Source: a candidate division Hyd24-12 bacterium UBA6080
GTDB taxonomy: Bacteria > Fermentibacterota > Fermentibacteria > Fermentibacterales > JCC-6
DNA: 64,000 nt
Assembly (NCBI GenBank): GCA_002436025.1
Contig: DIXM01000013.1
Location: 124,001-188,000 of the forward strand
Reading direction: 5' to 3'
Shown here: positions 34,434 to 42,219 of the stretch, one piece after another
How the letters are laid out: the number at the start of each line of letters is the position of its first letter
Numbering within the stretch: position 1 is the stretch's first letter
Notes under the pieces: generated by a model
Databases searched by the model: none
Seen by the model: the letters and a program-made list of their open reading frames with translations, nothing else
What the model was told of the DNA's origin: nothing
Made by a program: the position numbers and the translations under genes

Positions 34434-34731
34434 TTCCGTACCTTCGTCTCTCTCTCACGCTCATGTCCCGGGCAGAAATCACACGGATCAGGTCGTCCCT
34501 TGTCGTAAAGACCAGAAGAAGGCAACGGCCCGAGTCTGTTCTGCCAAGAGCGTGGTAACGAGGTTCTGAATCTGCGTGAGCAGTGTCCGGCACCACAACG
34601 AACGGTAGATTGAAGAACACCTGCTCACATTCACTCCGGGAAACATCATGCTTGTCCCAGTTCTTTATGGCATTGCCGGAGTCCCATTGAAAACCGACAA
34701 CCCCCCTCAACAGGTCCTGAACGTTGCCCAT
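34402..34731 (-). CDS. brnT: BrnT-type toxin
   Basis: This is a RelE-like ribonuclease toxin of the BrnT family: GFQWDSGNAIKNWDKHDVS, a YHALGRTDSGRCLLLVFTTR stretch and the C-terminal RVISARDMSVRERRRYG. The start is open. ATG 34731 has no ribosome site and lies 5 bases past a -10 element, so it would be leaderless; a TTG at 34710, after CAGGACC, would give a 102-residue protein beginning near the BrnT core. An upstream ATG at 34758 falls inside the promoter/operator and is unlikely. Confidence 0.85.
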   Translation of the reverse strand: MGNVQDLLRGVVGFQWDSGNAIKNWDKHDVSRSECEQVFFNLPFVVVPDTAHADSEPRYHALGRTDSGRCLLLVFTTRDDLIRVISARDMSVRERRRYGSEEEKAHSPV

Positions 34732-34736
34732 GCCGT

Positions 34737-34765
34737 TGTATACATTCTTAGTATACATTGGTCAA
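34737..34765 (-). promoter_or_regulatory. brnTA promoter with overlapping palindromic operator
   Basis: On the minus strand TTGACC (34760-34765) and TATACA (34737-34742) are spaced by 17 bases. The perfect palindrome TGTATAC-N7-GTATACA (34737-34757) covers the -10 and spacer. This fits autorepression by the BrnA/BrnT complex. Confidence 0.7.
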
Positions 34766-34814
34766 GTGTCCGGTCAGTATTTTCTGGAGAAAAAAGCCAT
34801 GAACACCAAGCTTT

Positions 34815-34872
34815 CCGAAGAGCTTCTGTCACCCAGCACCCCTCCGGGGGGGTTGCCACGATTCGTTTTCAG
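34815..34872 (+). repeat. Right copy of imperfect direct repeat (PAP2 3'-end fragment)
   Basis: This non-coding stretch resembles the last 59 bases of the PAP2 gene. In one frame it reads SVTQHPSGGVATIRF against the PAP2 ending SVTPLPSGGMVTVRF. It is probably a gene fragment left by duplication or insertion. Confidence 0.5.
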
Positions 34873-34883
34873 CCAGCGTCGCC

Positions 34884-34912
34884 TTGACACAACTGTACCA
34901 CTGTAATAGTAT
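34884..34912 (+). promoter_or_regulatory. Promoter of the GntR-ABC operon
   Basis: Perfect TTGACA (34884-34889) and TAGTAT (34907-34912) are separated by 17 bases. The palindrome at 34893-34922 overlaps it. Confidence 0.65.
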
Positions 34913-34922
34913 TGTGGTACAG
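34893..34922. promoter_or_regulatory. Palindromic operator for the GntR regulator
   Basis: CTGTACCAC and GTGGTACAG are 9-base perfect arms around a 12-base AT-rich spacer. They overlap the -10 region of the operon, typical of YtrA-type autoregulation. Confidence 0.65.
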
Positions 34923-34937
34923 TAAGGAGGTCAGGGC

Positions 34938-35327
34938 ATGTTCCGTGTAGATCCGGATTCCCCGGTACCCGTCTATGAACAGCTGAAAAGGCAGATCAGG
35001 CTCGGGATCGTTTCGGGCGCCTTTCCCCCCGAACACAGGATGGCGTCCATCCGTGAGCTTGCCACAGAACTGACGGTGAACCCCAACACCATTGCAAAGG
35101 TGTACGGCCAGTTGGAAACCGAGGGCTTCCTAATCTCCAGGGCGGGTTCAGGCTTCTATGTGAAGGACTGTCAGGAAAGTGTTCTTGAAACAAGACACGA
35201 ACTGCTTGCCGAACTTGCGGCCGAGTTCGTGGCCCGTTCAGTGGAACTTGGTCTGACCCCGCCCGAGATACAGGCCGCATTGAGCGAAGAGCTGGGAAGG
35301 AGACCCGCCCTTGGTACGGATAAGTAA
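34938..35327 (+). CDS. YtrA-type GntR transcription regulator
   Basis: This 129-residue regulator has an N-terminal winged helix (VPVYEQLKRQIRLGIVSGAFP, MASIRELATELTVNPNTIAKVYGQLETEGFL) and only a short helical C-terminal part, the YtrA architecture. It lies first in an operon with an ABC transporter and is expected to repress it, perhaps releasing on drug or envelope stress. A perfect AAGGAGG site precedes the ATG. The end overlaps the ABC ATPase gene by 17 bases. Confidence 0.9.
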   Translation: MFRVDPDSPVPVYEQLKRQIRLGIVSGAFPPEHRMASIRELATELTVNPNTIAKVYGQLETEGFLISRAGSGFYVKDCQESVLETRHELLAELAAEFVARSVELGLTPPEIQAALSEELGRRPALGTDK

Positions 35328-36042
35328 CATGACCTGCGGCTACGGTGGAAAGCCTGTCCTGTCAGAAATTTCCCTCGACATCGAAGAGGGAACGACAATG
35401 ATGCTCACGGGGCCGAACGGAGCCGGCAAATCCACCGTGCTGCGGGTTCTTGCCGGGGTTCTCGCCCCGACAAAGGGAACGGTCGATTACGGCTGGCCCG
35501 GCGAAAGGGATCCCAGGCGGCTCATCGGGTTCCTGCCGGACAGCTCGAGCATGTACCGGTCGCTTCGCGTGGCCGAGGCAAAACGGATCCACCAGGAGTC
35601 GTTCAGTGTTGACTGCTCTCCCCTCCCCCTTCTCGAAAAGGCATCGATTTCGGAGAGAGCCGTGATCAGTGAGCTTTCCGCCGGTCAGAGGGTGCTTGTT
35701 CAGCTTGCCCTTCTGCTCTCCACCCGGCCCAGGCTGATCCTTCTGGACGAGGTTCTTCATTCCGTTGACCCGTACCTTCGCGTACTTGCCCTCGAAGCCA
35801 TCGTCTCAGCGATGGCCGACAGCAACCCGACGGTCGTTACGGTGAACCTCAACTACCGTGAGATGGTGCCCCTGGCGGAGCGCGTGGTCTTTCTGGGGTG
35901 GGAGGGGATCGTTCTCAACGAGAGTGTCGAGGCCCTTGCGGAAAACCCGCAGTTCAAAGACATGAGTTCAGTCCCGGGACTTCCGGGAGTGCTTGCCGGG
36001 CTGATGGCCAGGGTTCACCAGAAAAGGAAGGGGCTCCGATGA
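35311..36042 (+). CDS. ABC transporter ATP-binding protein
   Basis: This 243-residue ATPase has Walker A GPNGAGKST (about residues 34-42), Walker B LILLDEV and a signature LSAGQRV in place of LSGGQ. It powers the permease encoded next. TTG 35311 follows GGAAGGAG and overlaps the regulator gene; an ATG at 35329 would remove the N-terminal strand residues. The substrate is unknown, possibly an antimicrobial or lipid as in YtrBC-type systems. Confidence 0.88.
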   Translation: MVRISNMTCGYGGKPVLSEISLDIEEGTTMMLTGPNGAGKSTVLRVLAGVLAPTKGTVDYGWPGERDPRRLIGFLPDSSSMYRSLRVAEAKRIHQESFSVDCSPLPLLEKASISERAVISELSAGQRVLVQLALLLSTRPRLILLDEVLHSVDPYLRVLALEAIVSAMADSNPTVVTVNLNYREMVPLAERVVFLGWEGIVLNESVEALAENPQFKDMSSVPGLPGVLAGLMARVHQKRKGLR

Positions 36043-36821
36043 AAACCTCCGCTCTGCTTCAAAGGGAGACATGGGACACACTGAAACAGACCGGCGCAAT
36101 GCTTGCGTTCCTGCTTCTCATCCCCCCCGTGTACCTTGTCAACAACGTCAGACTGGACGGTGGAGCGAGTCTGACCCATCACATGTTCTACGGCGGCCTG
36201 TTCACACTCGCCGCGACCCTGCTTGTCCTGGCTTACTCCATGTTCAGTCGGGAGCACCGCGACGGGGCGATGGAGTATCTCAGGTCACTGCCCATCGCCC
36301 CCTCCCGGATCGCAGCGGTAAAGATCCTTCCCCGGATTGCGGTAGCCTGGATACTGGTGTGGCTGTTCGTCGAGGTGTTTTTCGGCAGGGTCTTCATGTT
36401 GATGAGAACAACCATTATGGGCTGGGACATGCTTTTTCAGCTCTTTCTTCCACCGGCGCTTCTGATGACGGGCGGGTTCCTCTACGGTGTTTCGGGCAGA
36501 AGAGGTCCACTATCGGCAGTTGTACTGATCATGCCTGTTCTCTATTTCTGGATCGTGGGGTATGAGGCTGCCCAATCCATTTTCGGCCTTCTCCTTGGCA
36601 GCATCAGTGCGGGCATGGGTGTCACGGGGGTCCATGCGGTGTGGGCTTCGGCATTCATCCTGGGCGCCCTGCTTCCCTCTCTGCTTCCCCTGCTGGTGCT
36701 GATCCCCCTTTTCAGGGTGTGGAACGGGACTCCCGAGAGTGTGCTGACGAAATCGATACTGAGGAGGGGCGCAATCCCCACAGTGCTTCTTCTGGCGCTG
36801 TTCCTTGTGAACACTTGGTAG
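36039..36821 (+). CDS. ABC-2-type permease
   Basis: This 260-residue membrane protein has about six helices and the segment YSMFSREHRDGAMEYLRSLPIAPSRI, typical of ABC-2 export permeases (coupling region). The ATG overlaps the ATPase stop by 4 bases (ATGA). It forms the channel of the exporter controlled by the GntR regulator. Confidence 0.85.
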   Translation: MKTSALLQRETWDTLKQTGAMLAFLLLIPPVYLVNNVRLDGGASLTHHMFYGGLFTLAATLLVLAYSMFSREHRDGAMEYLRSLPIAPSRIAAVKILPRIAVAWILVWLFVEVFFGRVFMLMRTTIMGWDMLFQLFLPPALLMTGGFLYGVSGRRGPLSAVVLIMPVLYFWIVGYEAAQSIFGLLLGSISAGMGVTGVHAVWASAFILGALLPSLLPLLVLIPLFRVWNGTPESVLTKSILRRGAIPTVLLLALFLVNTW

Positions 36822-36845
36822 TGGAGAGGGAAGGCCTTCTTTTCA

Positions 36846-36874
36846 TTGCAGCATCTTAACGTTTTTGTTATGAT
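36846..36874 (+). promoter_or_regulatory. Promoter of the abiE-like pair
   Basis: TTGCAG (36846-36851) and TATGAT (36869-36874) are separated by 17 bases. Only six bases lie between the -10 and the ATG at 36881, which predicts a leaderless transcript. Confidence 0.6.
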
Positions 36875-36880
36875 ACTGCC

Positions 36881-37507
36881 ATGAAATTCAACGAGCTGAT
36901 TGCGATCGCGGGAGATGAACCGGTTTTCAGCACCGGTCACCTTCTCGCCGGTGACGTTTCGCCGCAGGGTATCCGCGCCCAGCTCTCCCGCTGGGTGAGC
37001 GAGGGGCGGCTGATCATGCTGCGCCGTGGGCTCTACACCATTGCCCCCCCGTACCGCACGAAAACCCCGTCGCCCTTCGTGGTGGCGAACGCCCTGTCGC
37101 CCGGGTCCTATGTGAGCTGTCAGTCGGCGCTTTCCTGGCATGGAGTCATCCCCGAGGGGGTGAAAGCGATCACTTCGGTCACCCCGGGCCGTCCGGGAAT
37201 TCACACCAATCCCCTGGGCACATTCATCCAGCGTCATGTGAAACCCGATCTGCTCTGGGGTTTCGAGAACGCTCCGATGCCCGAAGGCGGAAGCGCCAGG
37301 ATGGCCCTGCCGGAAAAGGCGCTTCTCGATCTGTTGTATCTGGAGCACGGAGGTGGCTCGCCGGAGTACATCAGGCAACTTCGCCTTTCCGGACATGGTG
37401 AGCTTTCCGCAGCAGTCCTTCGGCAGTTCGCAAGGCGATGGGGCAGCCCGGGCATGCTGGGGGCCGCCGAGACAGTGATCGATGAGCTTGAAGGGAACGG
37501 TCTATGA
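36881..37507 (+). CDS. AbiEi-type antitoxin
   Basis: This 208-residue antitoxin of type IV abortive-infection pairs has an N-terminal winged helix (FSTGHLLAGDVSPQGIRAQLSRWV), followed by GRLIMLRRGLYTI and a C-terminal domain with YVSCQSALSWHGVIPE and ALPEKALLDLLYL. AbiEi represses its operon and counters the toxin. No ribosome site is visible, consistent with the leaderless prediction. The stop overlaps the toxin start. Confidence 0.85.
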   Translation: MKFNELIAIAGDEPVFSTGHLLAGDVSPQGIRAQLSRWVSEGRLIMLRRGLYTIAPPYRTKTPSPFVVANALSPGSYVSCQSALSWHGVIPEGVKAITSVTPGRPGIHTNPLGTFIQRHVKPDLLWGFENAPMPEGGSARMALPEKALLDLLYLEHGGGSPEYIRQLRLSGHGELSAAVLRQFARRWGSPGMLGAAETVIDELEGNGL

Positions 37508-38322
37508 AGGAAGAGCTTCGAAGAATCGTTGAGACCACTTCTTCGCCATCCTCAGCGGTCGGTCCCGTGAGGGAGTACCTTCAATCCAGGATACTCGCAT
37601 TACTGCAGGACGCGGGGGCAATGATCCCCCTGGCATTCTGCGGTGGCACCGCCCTGCGATTCCTGTACGGCATGCCAAGGTACAGCGAGGATCTCGACTT
37701 CTCACTGGAACGGGATGCACCGGGCTTTTCACTGCAGCCCCTGGTGCAAAGGGTCACGGGTGTCCTTGCCAGGGAGGGCTACGCGGTTGATACGGGAAGA
37801 AGAAGGGGGACCGGAGCGGTTCATGCAGTGATGCTGCGGTTCCCGGGGCTGCCACATGAGCTTGGCCTCTCCCTGAGGAAGGAACAGAACCTCTCCATCA
37901 GGATCGAGGTGGATACACGGCCCCCTGATGGAGCGGTTCTCGAGGTCAGTACCGTCCGTGTTTTCCAACTGCTTCGTCTTCAACACCACGACCGTTCATC
38001 GCTGCTGGCGGGAAAGGTCCATGCCGTCCTTACGCGCGAGTACGCCAAGGGACGCGACTTCTACGACCTTCTGTGGTACCTTTCCGGCAGGGGGTGGCCA
38101 GCGCCGAACATGGTGCTGCTTCGGAACGCCCTTGCGCAAACCGGTTGGCCCGAAGAACGGGTTGCCGGCATCGACATCGGGAAAGAGCTTGAAACAAGGT
38201 TCCGCTCACTCGACTGGGCAGCGGTGCGCCGGGACGTCCTCCCCTTTCTGGAGAAACCCGGGGAGGCAGACCTTCTGAACGAAGCCGACATGTGTGCACT
38301 CCTCAAGGGTCTGAACTGGTGA
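37504..38322 (+). CDS. AbiEii-type nucleotidyltransferase toxin
   Basis: This 272-residue toxin carries the minimal nucleotidyltransferase motifs: CGGTALRFLYG (about 46-56), RYSEDLDF (59-66), LLAGKVHAVLTREYAKGRDFYDLLW (from about 167, Lys171). AbiEii toxins transfer nucleotides to targets such as tRNA during phage infection. The ATGA overlap with the antitoxin gene implies coupled translation. All catalytic positions that I can align are present, so it is probably active. Confidence 0.88.
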   Translation: MKEELRRIVETTSSPSSAVGPVREYLQSRILALLQDAGAMIPLAFCGGTALRFLYGMPRYSEDLDFSLERDAPGFSLQPLVQRVTGVLAREGYAVDTGRRRGTGAVHAVMLRFPGLPHELGLSLRKEQNLSIRIEVDTRPPDGAVLEVSTVRVFQLLRLQHHDRSSLLAGKVHAVLTREYAKGRDFYDLLWYLSGRGWPAPNMVLLRNALAQTGWPEERVAGIDIGKELETRFRSLDWAAVRRDVLPFLEKPGEADLLNEADMCALLKGLNW

Positions 38323-38363
38323 GTGGCGGAGCCTGTCTTTCCTAAGTTTCCCAAATCATTTCA

Positions 38364-38392
38364 TTGACAGTTAGTGAATTATGTACTACATT
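38364..38392 (+). promoter_or_regulatory. Promoter of the AAA ATPase gene
   Basis: TTGACA (38364-38369) and TACATT (38387-38392) are separated by 17 bases. The gene thus seems to have its own promoter apart from the AbiE pair. Confidence 0.5.
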
Positions 38393-38429
38393 TCTTTCGT
38401 AACATCTTTCTCGTAACGAAGGGAATGAA

Positions 38430-39566
38430 ATGGCAAACCCTTTCTCGTACGGCGGCATCGTCAGCGCCAGGCAGTTCTGCAACAGGGTCACCGAGCTTCG
38501 GGAGCTTGTGAGGGCAGCGAAGAACAACGAGAGGCTATTCATCCACGGGGAACGGCGTGTCGGCAAGACCTCGCTTCTGAAGTCCGTGATGAGCACTCTC
38601 AGGGAAGCCGGGGGCATCTGCTTCTACATCGACGTGTGGAAGTGTGTTGACGAGGCGGACTTTCGCAGGGTGTGCGCCTCGGCCCTCTCGGGTTACGCGC
38701 TGGAGAAGGGAAAGGGTGCCCTCGGGAAGCTTGCGGAGCTTTTCTCGGGTGTTGCACCCTCATTCGGCATCGACGAATCGGGAAAGCCCACGGTCACCCT
38801 GGTGCGCGACCGAAGCCGGCCCGAGGGGCCCGATGTGGAGGAGATACTTCGGGCGCCGGGCCGGATAAGTGCCATGGAACCGGGAAGACCGGTCCTTGTC
38901 GTCTTCGACGAATTCCAGCAGATCAGGGAGATATCGGGTCTGAAGCTCGAAAAGGTTCTTCGAAGCGTGATACAGGAGGAGACGGGAGTGGCCTGGTTCT
39001 TCTGCGGCAGCCGGGCCACTCTTCTTCGCGAGATGTTTTTAAAAAAGGGCAGCCCGCTCTTCAGGAGTTCGGGGCACTACCCGGTCGGCGCCATCGGCTT
39101 TGCCCACTGGCGCCCCTTCATAACAGGGGAATTCGACCAAAGCGGCAAGAAGATCTCCCCGGGAACGGTAAGGATGCTCGTACAGGCAACGGGGGGCCAC
39201 CCCTTCTACACCCAGATGCTCTGCTCGGCCCTCTGGGACATCTCCGGGCACACTGCCTCCGAGAGCGACCTTGAAGCCGCGGTTTCACTTCTCCTGGACA
39301 GGGAGAGCGGCACTTACGCAACCCTGTGGAACTCACTTCCCGACCAGCCCAGGAAGATGCTTCGGGCCATTGCCCTCGAAGGCACGCTTTTTAAGCCCAC
39401 ATCAGGGGACATGGTCAGAAAGTACGGCTTCTCATCGCCTTCCACGGCGAAGAGCGCCCTGCTCTACCTTCTGAAGCACGACCATGCCTCACAGGACGAA
39501 AAGGGGGGCTACCATCTTTCCGACAGGTTCCTGGGCATGTGGTGCCTTCGGAACGTGGCGACGTAG
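38430..39566 (+). CDS. STAND/AAA-type ATPase of the archaeal-ATPase family
   Basis: This 378-residue ATPase has Walker A GERRVGKTS (residues 40-48), Walker B VLVVFDEFQQ (Asp160-Glu161), a sensor-like FFCGSRATL and a C-terminal winged-helix-like part. It matches the ATPase_2/AAA_16 proteins found in archaea and mobile regions, often with unknown partners. An AAGGGA site precedes the ATG at 38430. Next to the AbiE pair it may act in defence or genome maintenance, which is inference. Its role is unknown. Confidence 0.75.
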   Translation: MANPFSYGGIVSARQFCNRVTELRELVRAAKNNERLFIHGERRVGKTSLLKSVMSTLREAGGICFYIDVWKCVDEADFRRVCASALSGYALEKGKGALGKLAELFSGVAPSFGIDESGKPTVTLVRDRSRPEGPDVEEILRAPGRISAMEPGRPVLVVFDEFQQIREISGLKLEKVLRSVIQEETGVAWFFCGSRATLLREMFLKKGSPLFRSSGHYPVGAIGFAHWRPFITGEFDQSGKKISPGTVRMLVQATGGHPFYTQMLCSALWDISGHTASESDLEAAVSLLLDRESGTYATLWNSLPDQPRKMLRAIALEGTLFKPTSGDMVRKYGFSSPSTAKSALLYLLKHDHASQDEKGGYHLSDRFLGMWCLRNVAT

Positions 39567-39581
39567 GAGACGGTGTTTCGG

Positions 39582-40826
39582 TTATCCCGTTATCCCGTGC
39601 TTTTTCCCGACCTTCTCAAAGGCCGCGATGGCCATGTCGAGGTGCTCGCGGGTGTGGGCTGCTGAGAGCTGTACCCTGATGCGTGACTGTCCCCTTGCGA
39701 CCACCGGGTAGAAGAAGCCGATGGCGTAGATGCCTTCCTCAAGAAGGTCATCGGCGAATTGCTGAACGAGATTTGCGTCGTTCGGGTACATGCCGAACAG
39801 GATCGGGACTATTGCGGTCTCGCCGTCGATTATCGAGAAACCTGCCTTCTTGATCCCGCTGCGGAAGTATGCGGCGTTCCCGTGGACTTTGTCGCGCAGT
39901 TCTGTGCTGCGCTGGATGATGTCAAGCACCTTGAGCGTGCCTCCCACAACCGGCGGGGCCATTGTGTTGCTGAACACGTAGGGGCGCGACGTCTGCCTGA
40001 GCCATTCGATCAGAACCTTCCTTCCGGCCGTGACGCCGCCGCTTGCGCCGCCGCACGCCTTGCCGAAGGTTGTGGTGACGAGGTCGGCCCTGCCCAGGAC
40101 ACCGTGGTGCTCAAGCGAACCCCTTCCCGTCCTGCCGATGTAGCCCGTTCCGTGGCTGTCGTCCACCATGAGCAGGGCGTCGTGCTTGTCGCACATGTCA
40201 ACTATGGCGTCGAGCGGGGCGATGTCGCCGTTCATGCTGAAGACGCCGTCGGTGGCAACGAGCCTGTACCTGGCGTTGCGCACGCTGTCGAGCATCAATA
40301 TGTCCTCGAGGCCGGGAAGCTCCCTGCCGTCGAAGTTCCGAAGGCCTGTGCCCGTGTGGCAATGGCTGTAAACGTGGCGCTGTGCCTTGCACAGCCTCAC
40401 CCCGTCGATTATCGAGGCGTGGTTGAGCTGGTCGGCGATGATGGCGCACTCCTCGTCGAGAAAGGGCTGAAAGACCCCTCCGTTGGCGTCGAAACAGGAT
40501 GAGTACAGGATGGCGTCGTCGGTTCCCAGGAACTCGGCGGTCCTTCTCTCGAGTTCGCGGTGGATGTCCTGCGTGCCGCAGATGAACCTGACACTGGAGA
40601 GGCCGAAGCCCCTGGTCATGAGGGTTTGCGCCGCAGCTTCCACGACCTCGGGATGGTTGGCAAGGCCAAGGTAGTTGTTGGCGCAGAAATTGAGGACCTT
40701 TTTCCCGCCGGCAACGGTTATCTCGGCTCCCTGTGCGGACTGTATGACCCGCTCCCGCTTCATGAGGCCTTCGTCATCCCTGACTTTCATGAGTTTCGCA
40801 AGGTCGACCAGGATTCTGCTGGACAT
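39582..40826 (-). CDS. kbl: 2-amino-3-ketobutyrate CoA ligase (glycine C-acetyltransferase)
   Basis: This 414-residue PLP enzyme joins or cleaves glycine and acetyl-CoA. Its sequence follows E. coli Kbl closely by eye: VLNFCANNYLGLANHPE, FGLSSVRFICGTQDIHREL, LYSSCFDANGG, ADQLNHASIIDGVRLCKA and VDDSHGTGYIG, with PLP Lys256 in TTTFGKACGG. With the threonine dehydrogenase at 24489 it completes the threonine-to-glycine route. A GAAGAGGAACGG site precedes the ATG. A strong terminator separates it from the upstream paralogue, so it has its own transcript. Confidence 0.92.
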   Translation of the reverse strand: MSSRILVDLAKLMKVRDDEGLMKRERVIQSAQGAEITVAGGKKVLNFCANNYLGLANHPEVVEAAAQTLMTRGFGLSSVRFICGTQDIHRELERRTAEFLGTDDAILYSSCFDANGGVFQPFLDEECAIIADQLNHASIIDGVRLCKAQRHVYSHCHTGTGLRNFDGRELPGLEDILMLDSVRNARYRLVATDGVFSMNGDIAPLDAIVDMCDKHDALLMVDDSHGTGYIGRTGRGSLEHHGVLGRADLVTTTFGKACGGASGGVTAGRKVLIEWLRQTSRPYVFSNTMAPPVVGGTLKVLDIIQRSTELRDKVHGNAAYFRSGIKKAGFSIIDGETAIVPILFGMYPNDANLVQQFADDLLEEGIYAIGFFYPVVARGQSRIRVQLSAAHTREHLDMAIAAFEKVGKKHGITG

Positions 40827-40919
40827 CCGTTCCTCTTCCCGCGCCGGAGTACGGCAACCGCAAGCTTTCTGTAAGGAAAATTGATGCCGGTGTTCCCCGG
40901 CGGCCGGAATATAATGAAA

Positions 40920-40943
40920 CCGGGGGCGCGGGTGCGCCCCCGG
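40920..40943 (-). terminator. Strong terminator of the oxoamine-synthase operon
   Basis: A perfect 10-base-pair GC stem (40920-40929 with 40934-40943) with a 4-base loop is followed on the minus strand by TTTCATTAT. It lies between the second oxoamine synthase and kbl. Confidence 0.85.
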
Positions 40944-40958
40944 CTTTTCGGGTCGGGG

Positions 40959-42206
40959 CTACATGCCGTACTTGGCGATGATGCCGTTCTTGTCCAGCCC
41001 CAGGATGCCGTACTTCTCCCCCACCTTGCGGAAGGCTTCCACGCACTTGTCGATGTGGTGGAATTCGTGGGCGGCGGAGAGCTGTACCCTTATCCTTGCG
41101 GCCCCGGCGGGGACCACAGGGAAGAAGAAGCCTATCACGTAGATGCCCTCGGCGTACATGTCGCGGGACATGTCGTTGGCCAGCTTGGCGTTGAAGAGCA
41201 TTACGGGAACGATGGGGGTCTCGCCCTCGCGAATACAGAGCCCGGCCTCGGTTATGCCCTTGCGGAACCTTTCCGTGTTGCGCTCGAGCTTGTCCCGGCG
41301 CTCGGTGCTCGATGAGACCAGGTCGATCACGGTGATCGAGGCCGCAACGATGCATGGGGCCATGGAGTTTGAGAACAGGTAGGGCCTTGCCTTCTGGCGG
41401 CAGAGCTCAACAAGTTCCCTTCTTCCCGAAACGCAGCCACCGGAAGCGCCGCCAAGGCCCTTGCCGAACGTGGTGGTGATGATGTCGACCTTGTCGATCA
41501 CGCCGAAATGCTCGTGTGTGCCGCGGCCGGTCTTGCCGATGAAGCCCGACGCGTGAGATTCGTCCACGAGAATCATGGCGTCGTACTTGTCGCAGAGGGC
41601 GCACATCTCGTCGAGGGGCGCCAGGTCGCCGTCCATCGAGAACACGCCGTCGGTTACCACAAGCCTGTTGCGCTTGTCCTGATGAAGGATGAGCTTGTTC
41701 TCGAGGTGCTTCATGTCCATGTGCTTGAAGGTGTCGTACTCGGCCGAGCACAGCCTGATGCCGTCGACCAGTGACGCGTGGATGAGGCGGTCGGCGATTA
41801 TCACATCCTGTGGGCTGAGGATCGCCTCGAAAACCCCGGAGTTGGCGTCCATGCAGGATGGGAAGAGCAGGGTCGACTCCATGCCCAGGAACTTCGATAC
41901 CTTGTTCTGCAGCTCACGGTGGATGTCCTGCGTGCCGCAGATGAAGCGGACCGAGCTCATCCCGTAGCCCCGCTCGTCAAGGCCCCTGTGGGCTGCGGCA
42001 ACCACGTCGGGATGGCTGGAGAGCCCGAGATAGTTGTTGGCACAGAAGTTCAGGACCCTCTTCTTCTCCGCGCCCTCGGGGAACTCGACCAGTATCTCGG
42101 CGTCCTGCGGGGAGCTGATGAAACGCTTCTCCTTGTAGAGCCCCTTCTCCTTTATCGCATCGATCTCGGAGTTGAAGGCGGCCCTTGCCTTGTCGCTGTA
42201 AGCCAT
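40959..42206 (-). CDS. Diverged alpha-oxoamine synthase (Kbl paralogue) with dedicated carrier protein
   Basis: This 415-residue PLP enzyme of the alpha-oxoamine synthase family is related to Kbl and serine palmitoyltransferase. PLP Lys249 lies in TTTFGKGLGG. Changes from the Kbl pattern include LIHAS for LNHAS, VDESH for VDDSH, and PSCMDAN for SSCFDAN. It lies 13 bases after an acyl carrier protein gene and in an operon with an acyl-adenylate ligase, so its acyl donor may be a carrier-bound acid rather than acetyl-CoA. AGGAGG precedes the ATG. It may instead be a second Kbl. Confidence 0.75.
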   Translation of the reverse strand: MAYSDKARAAFNSEIDAIKEKGLYKEKRFISSPQDAEILVEFPEGAEKKRVLNFCANNYLGLSSHPDVVAAAHRGLDERGYGMSSVRFICGTQDIHRELQNKVSKFLGMESTLLFPSCMDANSGVFEAILSPQDVIIADRLIHASLVDGIRLCSAEYDTFKHMDMKHLENKLILHQDKRNRLVVTDGVFSMDGDLAPLDEMCALCDKYDAMILVDESHASGFIGKTGRGTHEHFGVIDKVDIITTTFGKGLGGASGGCVSGRRELVELCRQKARPYLFSNSMAPCIVAASITVIDLVSSSTERRDKLERNTERFRKGITEAGLCIREGETPIVPVMLFNAKLANDMSRDMYAEGIYVIGFFFPVVPAGAARIRVQLSAAHEFHHIDKCVEAFRKVGEKYGILGLDKNGIIAKYGM

Positions 42207-42219
42207 TCGACGCCTCCTG

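Noticed and set aside
34648..34887. Plus-strand open frame across the brnT promoter
   Set aside because: It reads through the brnT promoter and the repeat copy, has no ribosome site, and its only recognisable part is the PAP2 fragment.
39582..42206. A duplicated segment encoding two identical Kbl proteins
   Set aside because: The proteins differ at many positions, including active-site neighbourhoods, so this is an old paralogy, not a recent duplication.
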